Below, one piece after another: positions 17,544 to 26,325 of a DNA stretch of 64,000 bases. The DNA comes from an uncultured Eubacteriales bacterium (lineage in GTDB: Bacteria; Bacillota; Clostridia; Oscillospirales; Acutalibacteraceae). The notes under the pieces were generated by a model that did no database searches, was not told the origin of the DNA, and saw nothing but the letters and a program-made list of their open reading frames with translations. The stretch's first letter is position 1. Every line of letters starts with the position of its first letter. The stretch lies in NCBI GenBank assembly GCA_934477125.1, contig CAKSOL010000010.1, positions 1 to 64,000 of the forward strand, written 5' to 3'. Both the position numbers and the translations under genes were made by a program.

Positions 17544-18248
17544 ATGCAAGCTGACTTTAAAATTACAGAAGATAATAAGCCGCGTCTCAAGGCGGTTTTG
17601 TTCGACCTCGACGGAACGCTCGTAAATTCTCTCGGCGACCTTGCCGGAGGAGTGAATTCTGTTCTTTCCGAAAGGGGATATCCTGTTCATTCGGTTGAGG
17701 AATTCAGGTATTTTGCCGGGGACGGCATACCGAAAATGATAGAACGCGCCCTGCCCGAAAACGCGCGGGCAGACGGCGTTATAAAGGAATGTGTCGGACG
17801 GTTTTTGGAATATTACTCACAGCATTTTGCCGACAGCACCTGTCTTTATCCCGGAATAGGCGAGCTTTTGACCGAGCTTAGAAACCGGGACGTGAAAATT
17901 GCCGTGGTTTCAAATAAGGCGCAGGAAATGGCGGATAGCGTTGTCGAAAAAATAGTCGGCAGGGTTGATTTCGTTATTGGCAAGCGCGAGGGTCTGCCTG
18001 CAAAGCCCAACCCCGCCGCGCTGCTGCTTGCCGCGGAAAAGCTCGGAGCGGAATGCTGCGAATGTGCTTTTTTAGGCGATTCGGGTATGGATATGGCTGC
18101 GGCAAAAAGCGCCGGAATGTTCCCGGTAGGAGTGCTTTGGGGCTTCAGAACGGCTGACGAGCTTGAAACTGCCGGTGCAAGGGCGCTGATCAGCCGCCCG
18201 GACTTACTTTCAGAAATATTAAAAAGGAATTTTAAAAATGAGCAGTAA
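17544..18248 (+). CDS. HAD family phosphatase, phosphoglycolate phosphatase-like
   Basis: A 234-residue haloacid dehalogenase-type hydrolase. Motif I is LFDLDGTLVNSLGDL (nucleophile and acid Asp), motif II is in VVSNKAQE, and motif IV is FLGDSGMDMAAAKSAGM. A helical cap lies between motifs I and II, as in Gph/PgmB-like enzymes. Substrate cannot be set from sequence. Its last 11 bases overlap the MFS transporter gene. Confidence 0.88.
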   Translation: MQADFKITEDNKPRLKAVLFDLDGTLVNSLGDLAGGVNSVLSERGYPVHSVEEFRYFAGDGIPKMIERALPENARADGVIKECVGRFLEYYSQHFADSTCLYPGIGELLTELRNRDVKIAVVSNKAQEMADSVVEKIVGRVDFVIGKREGLPAKPNPAALLLAAEKLGAECCECAFLGDSGMDMAAAKSAGMFPVGVLWGFRTADELETAGARALISRPDLLSEILKRNFKNEQ

Positions 18249-19431
18249 TTACAGACCGACAAAGCTTGCCTGCTACGGCGGCTATGTTGTTCAGGCTATT
18301 GTCAATAATTTTTTACCCATACTTTTTGTTGTTCTCCAAACGAATTATAAGCTCAGCTATGAGCTGCTCGGGCGGATAGTGCTTATAAATTTCTGCACTC
18401 AGATAGCCGCCGACGCGATAACTCCGTTTGTTACCTCGCGTTTCGGCTACCGCAAAACCGCCGTCCTTTCTCAGCTGCTTGCCGCCGGAGGACTTATTTT
18501 TCTCGCGGTTCTGCCCGGTTTGCTTCCCGCACCCTACATTGGTATAATTGTTTCGGTTGTGATTTATGCACTCGGCAGCGGAATGATGGAGGTTGTTCTC
18601 AGTCCGCTTATGGAGCTGCTGCCGACGGGAAATAAAAGCGCGAATATGGCTTTCCTTCATTCGTTTTACTGCTGGGGTCAGGCGTTTACGGTTATAGTAA
18701 CAACCCTGCTTGTTCATCTTATCGGCGGCGCGGACTGGCGGTTTGTTCCGCTTATCTGGGCGGCTGTTCCGTTGGCGGTCGGAATAAGCTTTACGCGTGT
18801 TGAGGTTGTTGAGCCGCCTGCGGAGCAAAAGGGCGGAACCTTGCGCGGAGCGGTTAATACACGTGACTTCTGGTGCTTTGTTATTTTTATGATTTGCGCA
18901 GGAGCAAGCGAAATTGCAATGGCGGAATGGGCGTCAATGTTTGTTCAGAAGGGACTCGGCATAAGCAAGGTTACGGGCGACCTTTTAGGTCCGTGCGCTT
19001 TTGCTGTCTGCCAGGGAACAGGCAGAGTTGTTTTCGGCGCGTTTTCCGGGCGCTTTTCGGTGCGCCGTGCGCTTATATTCAATAATATTCTCTGCGTCGT
19101 CTGCTATCTGCTTGTCGCGCTCTGCGATATCCGCGCGGTTGCCGTTATAGCCTGCGCCCTGACCGGCTTTTCGGTAAGCCTTTCCTGGCCGGGAACCTAT
19201 TCTCTTGCCGCAGAAAGATTTAAAAACGGCGGAACGCTGATGTTCAGCGTGTTTGCGCTCTGCGGAGATATCGGCTGCTCGCTCGGACCCTGGATATTGG
19301 GAATTATCGCCGATATAACTAATCTTAAAACGGGGTTTCTTGTCTGCTCGCTGTTTCCGATGATTTTTGTTGCGGCGGCGGTTTTATATAAAGAAAATGA
19401 TTGCAAAAATAATGATGCAATGGTAGAATAA
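18238..19431 (+). CDS. MFS transporter
   Basis: A 397-residue major facilitator with about twelve membrane helices. The loop between helices 2 and 3 carries the family motif variant FVTSRFGYRKTAVLSQLLAAG. It resembles fucose/sugar-type or general MFS carriers (LSPLMELLPTGNKSANMAFLHSFYCWGQ), but substrate is not assignable. AAAAGGAATTTT before the ATG lies inside the HAD gene; the 11-base overlap implies coupling. Confidence 0.85.
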   Translation: MSSNYRPTKLACYGGYVVQAIVNNFLPILFVVLQTNYKLSYELLGRIVLINFCTQIAADAITPFVTSRFGYRKTAVLSQLLAAGGLIFLAVLPGLLPAPYIGIIVSVVIYALGSGMMEVVLSPLMELLPTGNKSANMAFLHSFYCWGQAFTVIVTTLLVHLIGGADWRFVPLIWAAVPLAVGISFTRVEVVEPPAEQKGGTLRGAVNTRDFWCFVIFMICAGASEIAMAEWASMFVQKGLGISKVTGDLLGPCAFAVCQGTGRVVFGAFSGRFSVRRALIFNNILCVVCYLLVALCDIRAVAVIACALTGFSVSLSWPGTYSLAAERFKNGGTLMFSVFALCGDIGCSLGPWILGIIADITNLKTGFLVCSLFPMIFVAAAVLYKENDCKNNDAMVE

Positions 19432-19454
19432 ATAAAAAAGCGAGGGTGAAGCTT

Positions 19455-19934
19455 ATGAAAAGGCAGGATTATTTAAGCTGGGACGAATACTTTATGGGCA
19501 TTGCGGTTCTTTCGGCTATGCGCAGCAAGGACCCGTCAACTCAGGTGGGAGCCTGTATTGTTGACGGCGACCGCCGTATTCTGTCGATGGGCTATAACGG
19601 AATGCCGCGCTGCTGCAGCGACGATACGTTTCCCTGGGAAAAGAAAGAGGGACTTAATTCCAAATACCTCTATGTTTGCCATGCCGAGCTTAATGCAATT
19701 CTTAACTGCCACAGCGGCTCGTCGGTAAGGGGATGTACGGTTTATACAACTCTCTTTCCCTGCAACGAATGTGCAAAGGCTATAATTCAGTCGGGGATAG
19801 CGCAGGTCGTTTATAAGGAGGATAAATATGCCGACTCCGAGAGCGTAATGGCGTCTAAGCTAATGTTTGAAACCGCCGGCGTAGCTTACAGACAGTACGA
19901 CCACTCCGGCAAAAAAATAAATCTTGAGCTTTAA
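19455..19934 (+). CDS. Deoxycytidylate (dCMP) deaminase family protein
   Basis: Zinc-dependent deaminase converting dCMP to dUMP, also the family of competence protein ComEB. The zinc motif is CHAELNAIL (His and catalytic Glu) with PCNECAKAII (two Cys). The N-terminal SKDPSTQVGACIVDGDRRIL is highly typical. The ATG at 19455 is preferred over a GTG at 19446 because GAGGG lies about 8 bases upstream. Length 159 residues. The niaR gene follows after 14 bases. Confidence 0.92.
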   Translation: MKRQDYLSWDEYFMGIAVLSAMRSKDPSTQVGACIVDGDRRILSMGYNGMPRCCSDDTFPWEKKEGLNSKYLYVCHAELNAILNCHSGSSVRGCTVYTTLFPCNECAKAIIQSGIAQVVYKEDKYADSESVMASKLMFETAGVAYRQYDHSGKKINLEL

Positions 19935-19948
19935 AAGGGGATCGGAAA

Positions 19949-20491
19949 ATGAACGCAGAAGCGCGGCGGGATAAAATACTGAAAATATTGGAAACCGGAA
20001 AAACCGTTACCGCAAATAAGCTCGCGGAGCGTTTCGGCGTTACACGTCAGATAATCGTTTCTGATATTGCCCTGCTCCGTTCTTCGGGAAATGCGATATT
20101 TGCCGGGAAAAACGGATATTCGCTTAAAGGCGCGAACGGCGTAAGCGAGGTATTTGTCTGCCGCCACAGCGCCGGTCAGCTTCAGCAGGAGCTTTATGCG
20201 GTTGTTGATAACGGCGGAACCTTGGTTGACGAGACGGTTGAACATCCGGCATACGGCGAAATCCGCGCCGAAATGAATATATCCTCGCGTCACGATGCCG
20301 ACGTTTTTTTGCAGACCTTGAGGGACTCCCGCAGCGAACCGCTTTGTTCCGTCAGCGGCGGACTTCATTCTCATACCGTTTCCGCATCTGATTCCGAGAC
20401 TTTGGAGCGGATTCGAGATCGGCTGAACGCGCTCGGTCTGCTTGCGGGAGATAACTCTTCATCCCGTTCAACTCCGGCTTGGCTTTTCTGA
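19949..20491 (+). CDS. niaR: Niacin-responsive transcriptional repressor
   Basis: A 180-residue NiaR (YrxA-type) regulator. The N-terminal helix-turn-helix (KTVTANKLAERFGVTRQIIVSDIALL) is followed by a 3H domain whose conserved histidines occur in VCRHSAG, TVEHPAYGEI and SGGLHSHTVSA. Known members bind nicotinate and repress NAD synthesis or niacin uptake genes. No NAD gene or clear operator is adjacent. GGGG upstream of the ATG serves as ribosome site. Confidence 0.9.
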   Translation: MNAEARRDKILKILETGKTVTANKLAERFGVTRQIIVSDIALLRSSGNAIFAGKNGYSLKGANGVSEVFVCRHSAGQLQQELYAVVDNGGTLVDETVEHPAYGEIRAEMNISSRHDADVFLQTLRDSRSEPLCSVSGGLHSHTVSASDSETLERIRDRLNALGLLAGDNSSSRSTPAWLF

Positions 20492-20531
20492 TGGATAATA
20501 AAATTTTATTTTTATAAAGGAGTTTTTTAAA

Positions 20532-22145
20532 ATGCAGAATTTTGATAATTTCGGCATTATGCTTGACTGCTCTCGCAACGCCGTTATGAAGCCGACGGCA
20601 GTAAAAGAAATGATAGACATGATATCCGCTATGGGCTATAATTTTCTTATGCTCTATACCGAGGATACATATGAGGTCAACAACGAGCCTTATTTCGGCC
20701 ATATGCGCGGCAGATACTCAAAGGAGGAGCTCAAGGAGCTTGATTCCTATGCGGCATCCCGCGGAATGACCCTTATGCCCTGTATTCAGACCTTGGCTCA
20801 CCTTAACGGTCTTATGCAATGGAAAAGGTATGATGAAATTAAGGATTGCCATGATATTCTATGCGCCGGTGAGGAAAGGGTTTATGAGCTTATTGATTCT
20901 ATGTTTGCCTCCCTTGCCGAAAGCTTTACCTGCCGCACGGTAAATATCGGTATGGATGAAGCGAATTTTATAGGCCGCGGAAAATATATGGATAAAAATG
21001 GCAAGCGTAAAAGCCTTGATATTCTGCTTGAGCATCTGCGCCGAGTTTCGGAAATAGCCGGGAAATACGGGTTTTCGCTGCTGATGTGGGGTGATATGTT
21101 CTTCAGCCTTGCAAACGGCGGCAAGTATTACGACGGCAGCGCTCCGGGTGACGAAATTAAAAAGCAAATTCCCGATAACGTAACTCTGATTTACTGGGAT
21201 TATTATTCAGATGATAAGTCACATTATGACCGTATGATAACCGCCCATCAGGCAATTCAGCCGGATATATGGTTTGCCGGAGGAATTTGGACCTGGACCG
21301 GCTTTGCGCCGCATAACGACCGCACGCTCCGCGCCTCCCGCGCCGCGTTTGAAAGCTGCCGCGAAAAGGGCGTTAAGAATGTTATAATGACTATGTGGGG
21401 AGACGACGGCGCCGAATGCTCCAGATACTCGGCTCTTCCGGCGATATATGCGGCGGCGCAGTATGCAAAGGGAAATTATGATGATGAGCTGATAAAAGCT
21501 GGCTTTGAGGAAATGTTCGGAATTTCTTACAGCGATTTTATGCTTACAGGGCTTCCCGGAACTCCGAATTCCGAGAATATAAACAATCCGGAAAAGTATA
21601 TGCTGTATAACGATTGCTTTATGGGACTGCTGGACAGCGCGGCTGACCCGAACAGCGGCGCAAGCTATGCTGCCTGTGCCGAAAAGCTCGGCAAGCTATG
21701 CTCCGAGCCTCGGTTTGGTTATATTTTCCGCACACTAAAGTCACTTTGCGATACTATCGCGCTTAAATATGATATCGGTCTGCGCGTCCGCAGGGCTTAT
21801 GCCGAAAACAACAAAGCGGAGCTTGAAAAAATTGTTTCCGACTATAAAGCTCTGCTCACGCTTATTGATAAGTTTTATAATGCATTCGAGGAGCAATGGA
21901 TGCGCGAAAATAAACCTCATGGGTTTGATGTTCAGGATATCCGTATAGGCGGTCTTGAACGCCGTATAAGGCATTGTATCGGGCGGTTGGAGTCGTATAT
22001 GTCCGGAGAGCTTGACCGCATTGAGGAGCTTGAGGAGCCTGTACTCGACCGTTTCTGTGAGTCTGAGCCAGCTTATAAGCCCTGCTGCTTTAATAACTGG
22101 GCTGAAAATGCCAGCGCGAATGTCGTCTGCTGTCCTAAGTATTAA
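20532..22145 (+). CDS. Glycoside hydrolase family 20 beta-N-acetylhexosaminidase
   Basis: A 537-residue GH20 enzyme removing terminal beta-linked GlcNAc or GalNAc. The catalytic Asp-Glu pair is D142-E143 in NIGMDEANF; upstream substrate-barrel strands include NFLMLYTEDTYEVNNEPYFG. There is no signal peptide, so it is probably cytosolic and acts on imported chitobiose-, mucin- or peptidoglycan-derived oligosaccharides. AAGGAG precedes the ATG. It is monocistronic with a strong terminator after it. Confidence 0.9.
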   Translation: MQNFDNFGIMLDCSRNAVMKPTAVKEMIDMISAMGYNFLMLYTEDTYEVNNEPYFGHMRGRYSKEELKELDSYAASRGMTLMPCIQTLAHLNGLMQWKRYDEIKDCHDILCAGEERVYELIDSMFASLAESFTCRTVNIGMDEANFIGRGKYMDKNGKRKSLDILLEHLRRVSEIAGKYGFSLLMWGDMFFSLANGGKYYDGSAPGDEIKKQIPDNVTLIYWDYYSDDKSHYDRMITAHQAIQPDIWFAGGIWTWTGFAPHNDRTLRASRAAFESCREKGVKNVIMTMWGDDGAECSRYSALPAIYAAAQYAKGNYDDELIKAGFEEMFGISYSDFMLTGLPGTPNSENINNPEKYMLYNDCFMGLLDSAADPNSGASYAACAEKLGKLCSEPRFGYIFRTLKSLCDTIALKYDIGLRVRRAYAENNKAELEKIVSDYKALLTLIDKFYNAFEEQWMRENKPHGFDVQDIRIGGLERRIRHCIGRLESYMSGELDRIEELEEPVLDRFCESEPAYKPCCFNNWAENASANVVCCPKY

Positions 22146-22183
22146 CACTTTCTGCATTGGAAAAAAGCTTAATAGCATAAAAC

Positions 22184-22238
22184 GCCCCCTGAGCAATACT
22201 GAATTCTCCGGAATTTTCAGCGCTCAGGGGGCATTTTT
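22184..22238 (+). terminator. Terminator after the GH20 gene
   Basis: GCCCCCTGAGC / GCTCAGGGGGC arms around a long loop, followed by ATTTTTT. It ends the plus-strand unit before the convergent minus-strand gene. Confidence 0.85.
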
Positions 22239-22250
22239 TACAGAAAGGCA

Positions 22251-22280
22251 AAAAATAATCCCCCGGCATAAGCCGGGGGA
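22251..22280 (-). terminator. Terminator of the minus-strand sorting-signal gene
   Basis: TCCCCCGGC / GCCGGGGGA with a 4-base loop. Read on the minus strand it is followed by TTATTTTTTG. Confidence 0.85.
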
Positions 22281-22297
22281 TTTTAAAGCGTTAAAAA

Positions 22298-22771
22298 TTA
22301 TTTTGCGAGCTGCTTTTTAGAAACAACGCCGCAGCCAAGAGCCGCAAGAGCAGCTATACCGAAATAGAGAACGGTAAAGTCGCCGGTCTTAGGAGAGGTT
22401 GATTCCTTTCCGGTCTTGGGATCGGTTATTTTTCCGTCGTAGTTACCGGTAACGATAAGGTCAGCCTTGGGAACGATTGAGAAAGCAGAATCGGTAGCGG
22501 AACCGCTTGCAACGGTGTAATCAGTACCGAGAACTGCGGCAGAACCGTCAGCCTTATAGACCATCCACTTGTCGAACTTACCTTTTGAAGAGTCAGCGGT
22601 GAAAGAAACGGAATCACCGTCATTAACCTGTTTTACATCTGCGGTAGCGCTAATGCCGTTGATAACAGTTACTTTTCTGAGAACTTTTCCGGTAGGGCTG
22701 TCAGCGAAAACGGCGATTGAAAGACTCATCATCATAACGATAGCAACAACTGCTGCAAAAAGCTTTTTCAT
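22298..22771 (-). CDS. Secreted protein with xPKTG-type C-terminal sorting signal
   Basis: A 157-residue exported protein of unknown function. It has a signal peptide (KKLFAAVVAIVMMMSLSIAVFA), a single compact beta-rich domain of about 90 residues resembling an InlB/listeria-type repeat (DGDSVSFTADSSKGKFDKWM), and a C-terminal SPKTGD motif followed by a hydrophobic helix and a Lys-containing tail. This tail has the layout of an LPxTG-like sortase substrate. The ATG at 22771 is chosen because GGAGG lies 10 bases before it. No sortase is in the window. Confidence 0.75.
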   Translation of the reverse strand: MKKLFAAVVAIVMMMSLSIAVFADSPTGKVLRKVTVINGISATADVKQVNDGDSVSFTADSSKGKFDKWMVYKADGSAAVLGTDYTVASGSATDSAFSIVPKADLIVTGNYDGKITDPKTGKESTSPKTGDFTVLYFGIAALAALGCGVVSKKQLAK

Positions 22772-22814
22772 TGTTTTCAAACCTCCAAAAATAAATATTT
22801 ATTTTTATAACAGC

Positions 22815-22843
22815 ATTGTATCACAAAAATAAATTGTTGTAAA
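22815..22843 (-). promoter_or_regulatory. Promoter for the sorting-signal protein
   Basis: On the minus strand TTTACA (22838-22843) and TACAAT (22815-22820) are separated by 17 bases. The start codon lies 44 bases downstream. Confidence 0.7.
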
Positions 22844-22902
22844 GTTTTTTTTTGAAAAAATCCGGAAATTTTCCGCAATATATGAAATTACGGAAAAATA
22901 AT

Positions 22903-22937
22903 TGAAAATAAAACCGGAGAACTGAAACGTTCTCCGG
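22903..22937 (-). terminator. Terminator of the rplM-rpsI operon
   Basis: CCGGAGAAC / GTTCTCCGG with a 6-base loop; on the minus strand it is followed by TTTTATTTTC. It ends about 20 bases past the rpsI stop. Confidence 0.85.
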
Positions 22938-22958
22938 CAGTAACTTGCATCCTGTAAA

Positions 22959-23357
22959 TCAGCGCTTGCTGAACTGCGGAGCGCGGCGGGCTCCCTTGAG
23001 ACCGTATTTCTTTCTTTCCTTCATACGCGGATCGCGCGTGAGGAAACCGGCTTTTTTAAGCTCGGGACGAAGCTCGGCGTCTGCCTGGAGCAGAGCGCGG
23101 GCAACACCGTGGCGGATAGCTCCCGCCTGACCGGTAACGCCGCCGCCCTCAACGCGGCAAACGATATCAAACTTATCGGCGTTATCCGTAAGAGTAAGCG
23201 GCTGACGGACGATAACCTTGAGGGTTTCAAGACCGAAATAATCGTCTATGTCACGCTCGTTGATTGTTACCTTTCCGGTGCCGTTATAAATGCGAACGCG
23301 GGCGACAGAGCTTTTTCTTCTGCCGGTGCCGTAAAAATAAGGCTTTCCTTCAAACAT
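22959..23357 (-). CDS. rpsI: 30S ribosomal protein S9
   Basis: Ribosomal protein uS9, 132 residues. The start KPYFYGTGRRKSSVARVRIY and the C-terminal tail KKYGLKGARRAPQFSKR, which reaches the P-site tRNA, are typical and complete. It follows rplM by 17 bases, the usual two-gene operon. Confidence 0.98.
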   Translation of the reverse strand: MFEGKPYFYGTGRRKSSVARVRIYNGTGKVTINERDIDDYFGLETLKVIVRQPLTLTDNADKFDIVCRVEGGGVTGQAGAIRHGVARALLQADAELRPELKKAGFLTRDPRMKERKKYGLKGARRAPQFSKR

Positions 23358-23374
23358 TCTTTCTGTCTCCCTTC

Positions 23375-23803
23375 TTAAAATTCAAGCTTTTCCGGCTTCT
23401 GCGCTACCTGAGCGTAATTCTCGCCCTTGTATACGTGCAGACGGGTGAGCGCCTTGCGGCCGATAGTCGTATCGGGAACCATTCCCTTGACTGCCAGCTC
23501 AACGGCTAATTCCGGACGGGTGTTCATAAGGGTTGAATAACGAACCTCTTTGAGACCGCCGATATAGCCGGTATGACGGCGATAATACTTGTTTTCGAGC
23601 TTTTTGCCTGTTAATACTGCCTTTTCAGCGTTGATAACAACAACATGGTCACCGCAATCGACATGCGGAGTGAACTCCGGCTTGCCCTTGCCGCGAAGCA
23701 AATCGGCAACCTTAACCGCCGTGCGGCCGAGGGGCTTTCCGGCAGCGTCGATTATATACCATTTACGCTGAATTTCAGCAGGTTTTGCCATAAATGTTGA
23801 CAT
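23375..23803 (-). CDS. rplM: 50S ribosomal protein L13
   Basis: Ribosomal protein uL13, 142 residues, with AEIQRKWYIIDAAGKPLGR at the start and YYRRHTGYIGGLKE in the middle. The ATG at 23803 is chosen because GGAGG lies about 9 bases upstream and the family begins there; an upstream in-frame extension lacks both. First gene of the rplM-rpsI operon, with a near-consensus promoter. Confidence 0.97.
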   Translation of the reverse strand: MSTFMAKPAEIQRKWYIIDAAGKPLGRTAVKVADLLRGKGKPEFTPHVDCGDHVVVINAEKAVLTGKKLENKYYRRHTGYIGGLKEVRYSTLMNTRPELAVELAVKGMVPDTTIGRKALTRLHVYKGENYAQVAQKPEKLEF

Positions 23804-23849
23804 ACTGTTCAAAACCTCCAAAATATTCTTCTTTTTTATCAGCCTGAAT

Positions 23850-23878
23850 ATCTTACCATATTTAAAAAGCGTTGTCAA
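23850..23878 (-). promoter_or_regulatory. Promoter for rplM-rpsI
   Basis: Minus-strand TTGACA (23873-23878) and TAAGAT (23850-23855) with 17-base spacing. A 15-base direct repeat lies upstream at 23915-23949. Confidence 0.78.
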
Positions 23879-23914
23879 CACTATTTTTTCAAAAATTTAA
23901 TTTATAATTCGCAA

Positions 23915-23949
23915 TCTCCGTTTATCTCGTTTTTTCTCCGTTTATCTCG
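23915..23949. repeat. Tandem 15-bp direct repeat, 20-bp period
   Basis: TCTCCGTTTATCTCG occurs at 23915-23929 and again, identical, at 23935-23949, separated by five Ts. The copies are two helical turns apart and centred about 55 bp upstream of the rplM -35 box, between rplM and the end of the carboxypeptidase gene. Function unknown; a protein-binding site is possible. Confidence 0.8.
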
Positions 23950-23975
23950 CAAATGCTCACTTTCTATTTTAAAAA

Positions 23976-25316
23976 TTATTTCCTCGGATTTTCTCTTTTT
24001 TCGTCATAAGGAATATATTTGACCTTTCTGCTGCGCTTTTTGCCTCGCCCGGAGTTCATTTTTATAACTGCCGCTATAAATACGATTACCGCCGCCGCTA
24101 TCAGGCAGTATACTATTTTCATCCCGGAGGAGGAAAAGAAACGCTTTACCGAGCGCAGAACCTTCAGCAGACCGCTCTGCTTTACGTTGTCGCGGGCAAC
24201 AAGGTTGACCGTTCCTATGACCCGTTCGGCGTAAATTATATCGGCGGTGCCGAGACGGTCGCCCTTTTTAATCGGAGCGTCAACCGATGACGCAGTCGGG
24301 TGAGGTTCGATTTTTATTGTCGAGGTGTCCGCGTCGGCAGGAAGAACGGTTACAAATCCTTCCTCTATATATAGGGGAAGATGGTCCGTGTCAAATGAAA
24401 GCTCAACCTCGATTTCGCATACCGGGTTTATGCTGTCGGCAACCTTTTTATATTCAAAATTATTGAACGCCCAGCGGTAAAGCTCCTTTGATTCAATAAA
24501 TTCCTCGCGCCTGCCGGTATTTGTCGGGCATTTCATAAGGATACATAGATAATTGTAGCCGTTGTAGGACGCGGTGCTTACGAGACAGCGCCCCGCCTCG
24601 TTTGTAAAGCCGGTTTTAACGCCGGTTGTATATGAATAATAGTAATTTGTCGTGCTGTCCAGCATAAAGTTGGTTGTTGAGAGAGTGCGTTCTCCCGACA
24701 TATTTGTGGCGGCGACCTTATAACGCGACGAGCCGCAGGCGGTTGCAAAGGTTTCGTTTTTCAGCGCGTATTCGGTAAGCGTTCTGACATCGCGGACGGT
24801 TGTATAGGTGTCCTCGCTGTGCAGACCGACGGGATTTGAATAATGAGTGCCGCTAAGCCCTAACTGCGCCGCCTTTTCATTCATCATATCAACGAAATTT
24901 TCTACCGTTCCCCCGTATGTCATCGCCGCAAGATAGGCGCAGTCTCCGGCGGAGGACATAAGGACATAATAAAGCAAATCAAGCTGGGTTATTTCCTCGC
25001 CCGCCTTTAGGGTTGAAACGGCGCTGCCCGTGCCTGTTATATAACGGTCAACCTCCGCGTTCATGGCAACCTTTGCATTCGGGTCGAACGACGGACTTTC
25101 GAGCATAAGAGTTACCGTCATAATTTTGGTAAGCGATGCCGGATACATTTTTTTATCGATATTTTTTTCATAAAGCGTTTCGCCGGTGTCGAGCGATACA
25201 AGCATCCCCGCCTCAGCCGAAACGGTAAAGCCGGCAGGCTCAAAGGCATACGCCGGAATACAGACGTTTAAACATATCAAAATTGTAATAATTGCGGAAA
25301 GGATACGTTTGGGCAT
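23976..25316 (-). CDS. D-alanyl-D-alanine carboxypeptidase (peptidase S11, DacA/DacF-like)
   Basis: Penicillin-binding protein trimming the D-Ala terminus of peptidoglycan. The 446-residue protein has a signal peptide ending AYA (about residue 24), the nucleophile motif SLTK at 61-64 and KTG at 234-236. The second motif, normally SxN, reads S122-A-G124, so the Asn is replaced by Gly. The catalytic domain is followed by a beta domain, a C-terminal membrane helix (IVYCLIAAAVIVFIAAVI) and a basic tail, so it is anchored at both membrane face and cell wall. GGGGGAA precedes the ATG. The divergent metallophosphoesterase starts 105 bases away. Confidence 0.9.
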   Translation of the reverse strand: MPKRILSAIITILICLNVCIPAYAFEPAGFTVSAEAGMLVSLDTGETLYEKNIDKKMYPASLTKIMTVTLMLESPSFDPNAKVAMNAEVDRYITGTGSAVSTLKAGEEITQLDLLYYVLMSSAGDCAYLAAMTYGGTVENFVDMMNEKAAQLGLSGTHYSNPVGLHSEDTYTTVRDVRTLTEYALKNETFATACGSSRYKVAATNMSGERTLSTTNFMLDSTTNYYYSYTTGVKTGFTNEAGRCLVSTASYNGYNYLCILMKCPTNTGRREEFIESKELYRWAFNNFEYKKVADSINPVCEIEVELSFDTDHLPLYIEEGFVTVLPADADTSTIKIEPHPTASSVDAPIKKGDRLGTADIIYAERVIGTVNLVARDNVKQSGLLKVLRSVKRFFSSSGMKIVYCLIAAAVIVFIAAVIKMNSGRGKKRSRKVKYIPYDEKRENPRK

Positions 25317-25421
25317 AGAAATTCCCCCGTGAATGTGTTATAATATAAAAAATCATTATTTATTATACATTATTTCCAATTAAATGGAAAGTAAATTTTT
25401 ATAAATTCGGAGGAATTTATT

Positions 25422-26177
25422 TTGGTTTATATTACCGGAGATATGCACGGCGAGCTTGAAAGGCTTTATGACCGTGAATTCAGAAAGCTGAAAAAAGGGG
25501 ACACTCTTATAGTCTGCGGCGATTTCGGTTACATATTCAACGGCTCAAAGGACGAAAAAGCCGTTATAAACTATCTTGCGGACAGAAAGTTCACAACCGC
25601 CTTTGTTGACGGAACCCACGATAATCTTGAGCGGATTAACCGATGCAGAACAACGGTCTGGAAGGGCGGTATGGTACACAGAATAAAGGGCAATCTGCTT
25701 CACCTTATGCGCGGTCAGATATTTGAAATAGAAGGGAACAGCATATTTACGTTCGGCGGAGGAGAAAGCACGGATAAGGATATGCGTGTGGAACAGGGAC
25801 TCTGGTGGCGAGAGGAGGAGCCGACGCCTGCGGAAATGGCAGACGGCGCGCGCCGTCTTGATGAAGCGGGCTGTCGGGTTGACTATATTGTAACCCATGA
25901 GCCGCCCTCGCTCGTTAAAAGCGCTATGCTGCTGAGGCGCGGATTTGCCGACAGGGTTAATAAGCTGAACGGTTATTTCGAGGAAATAGGCCGCTCCTGC
26001 GAATATAAAAGATGGTATTTCGGCTCTTTGCATGAGGATAGGGTAATAACCGAGCGTCATACCTGCGTTTTCAGAAAGCTGCTGCCGCTCGGAGAGGGCC
26101 CTGCGGCGAGGGGCGTATCGGGAGAAAACAGCGCCGATAAGGAGCGGAAGTCCGACGTGGAGTTCGTTATGAGCTGA
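25422..26177 (+). CDS. Metallophosphoesterase
   Basis: A 251-residue calcineurin-like phosphoesterase. Metal-binding motifs are ITGDMHGE (DxH), VCGDFGYIF (GD), VDGTHDNLE (GNH variant GTH), YIVTHEPP and GSLHED. The GNH Asn is replaced by Thr, though the neighbouring DN may compensate. Translation starts at TTG 25422 with CGGAGG 8 bases upstream. Substrate is unknown. Single-gene unit divergent from the carboxypeptidase. Confidence 0.85.
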   Translation: MVYITGDMHGELERLYDREFRKLKKGDTLIVCGDFGYIFNGSKDEKAVINYLADRKFTTAFVDGTHDNLERINRCRTTVWKGGMVHRIKGNLLHLMRGQIFEIEGNSIFTFGGGESTDKDMRVEQGLWWREEEPTPAEMADGARRLDEAGCRVDYIVTHEPPSLVKSAMLLRRGFADRVNKLNGYFEEIGRSCEYKRWYFGSLHEDRVITERHTCVFRKLLPLGEGPAARGVSGENSADKERKSDVEFVMS

Positions 26178-26325
26178 CCTATAATTACCGGGTCTTACCA
26201 CCCGAAAAGCCGAAAAACTGTGTCCCTCTTGACAAGTGTGGTAAAATAGTATCAGCGGAGGTTATACGCCGCGTCCCGGAAAGTGTTATAAAACATAGAG
26301 AATAAACCGAATTTTGGAGGCCTTT

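Noticed and set aside
23915..23949. Start of a CRISPR array
   Set aside because: Only two 15-bp copies with a 5-bp spacer; no further repeats or cas genes.
26229..26255. Promoter for the pseudokinase gene (TTGACA at 26229)
   Set aside because: A perfect -35 but only TATCAG at 15-base spacing or TAAAAT at 8; spacing does not support it.
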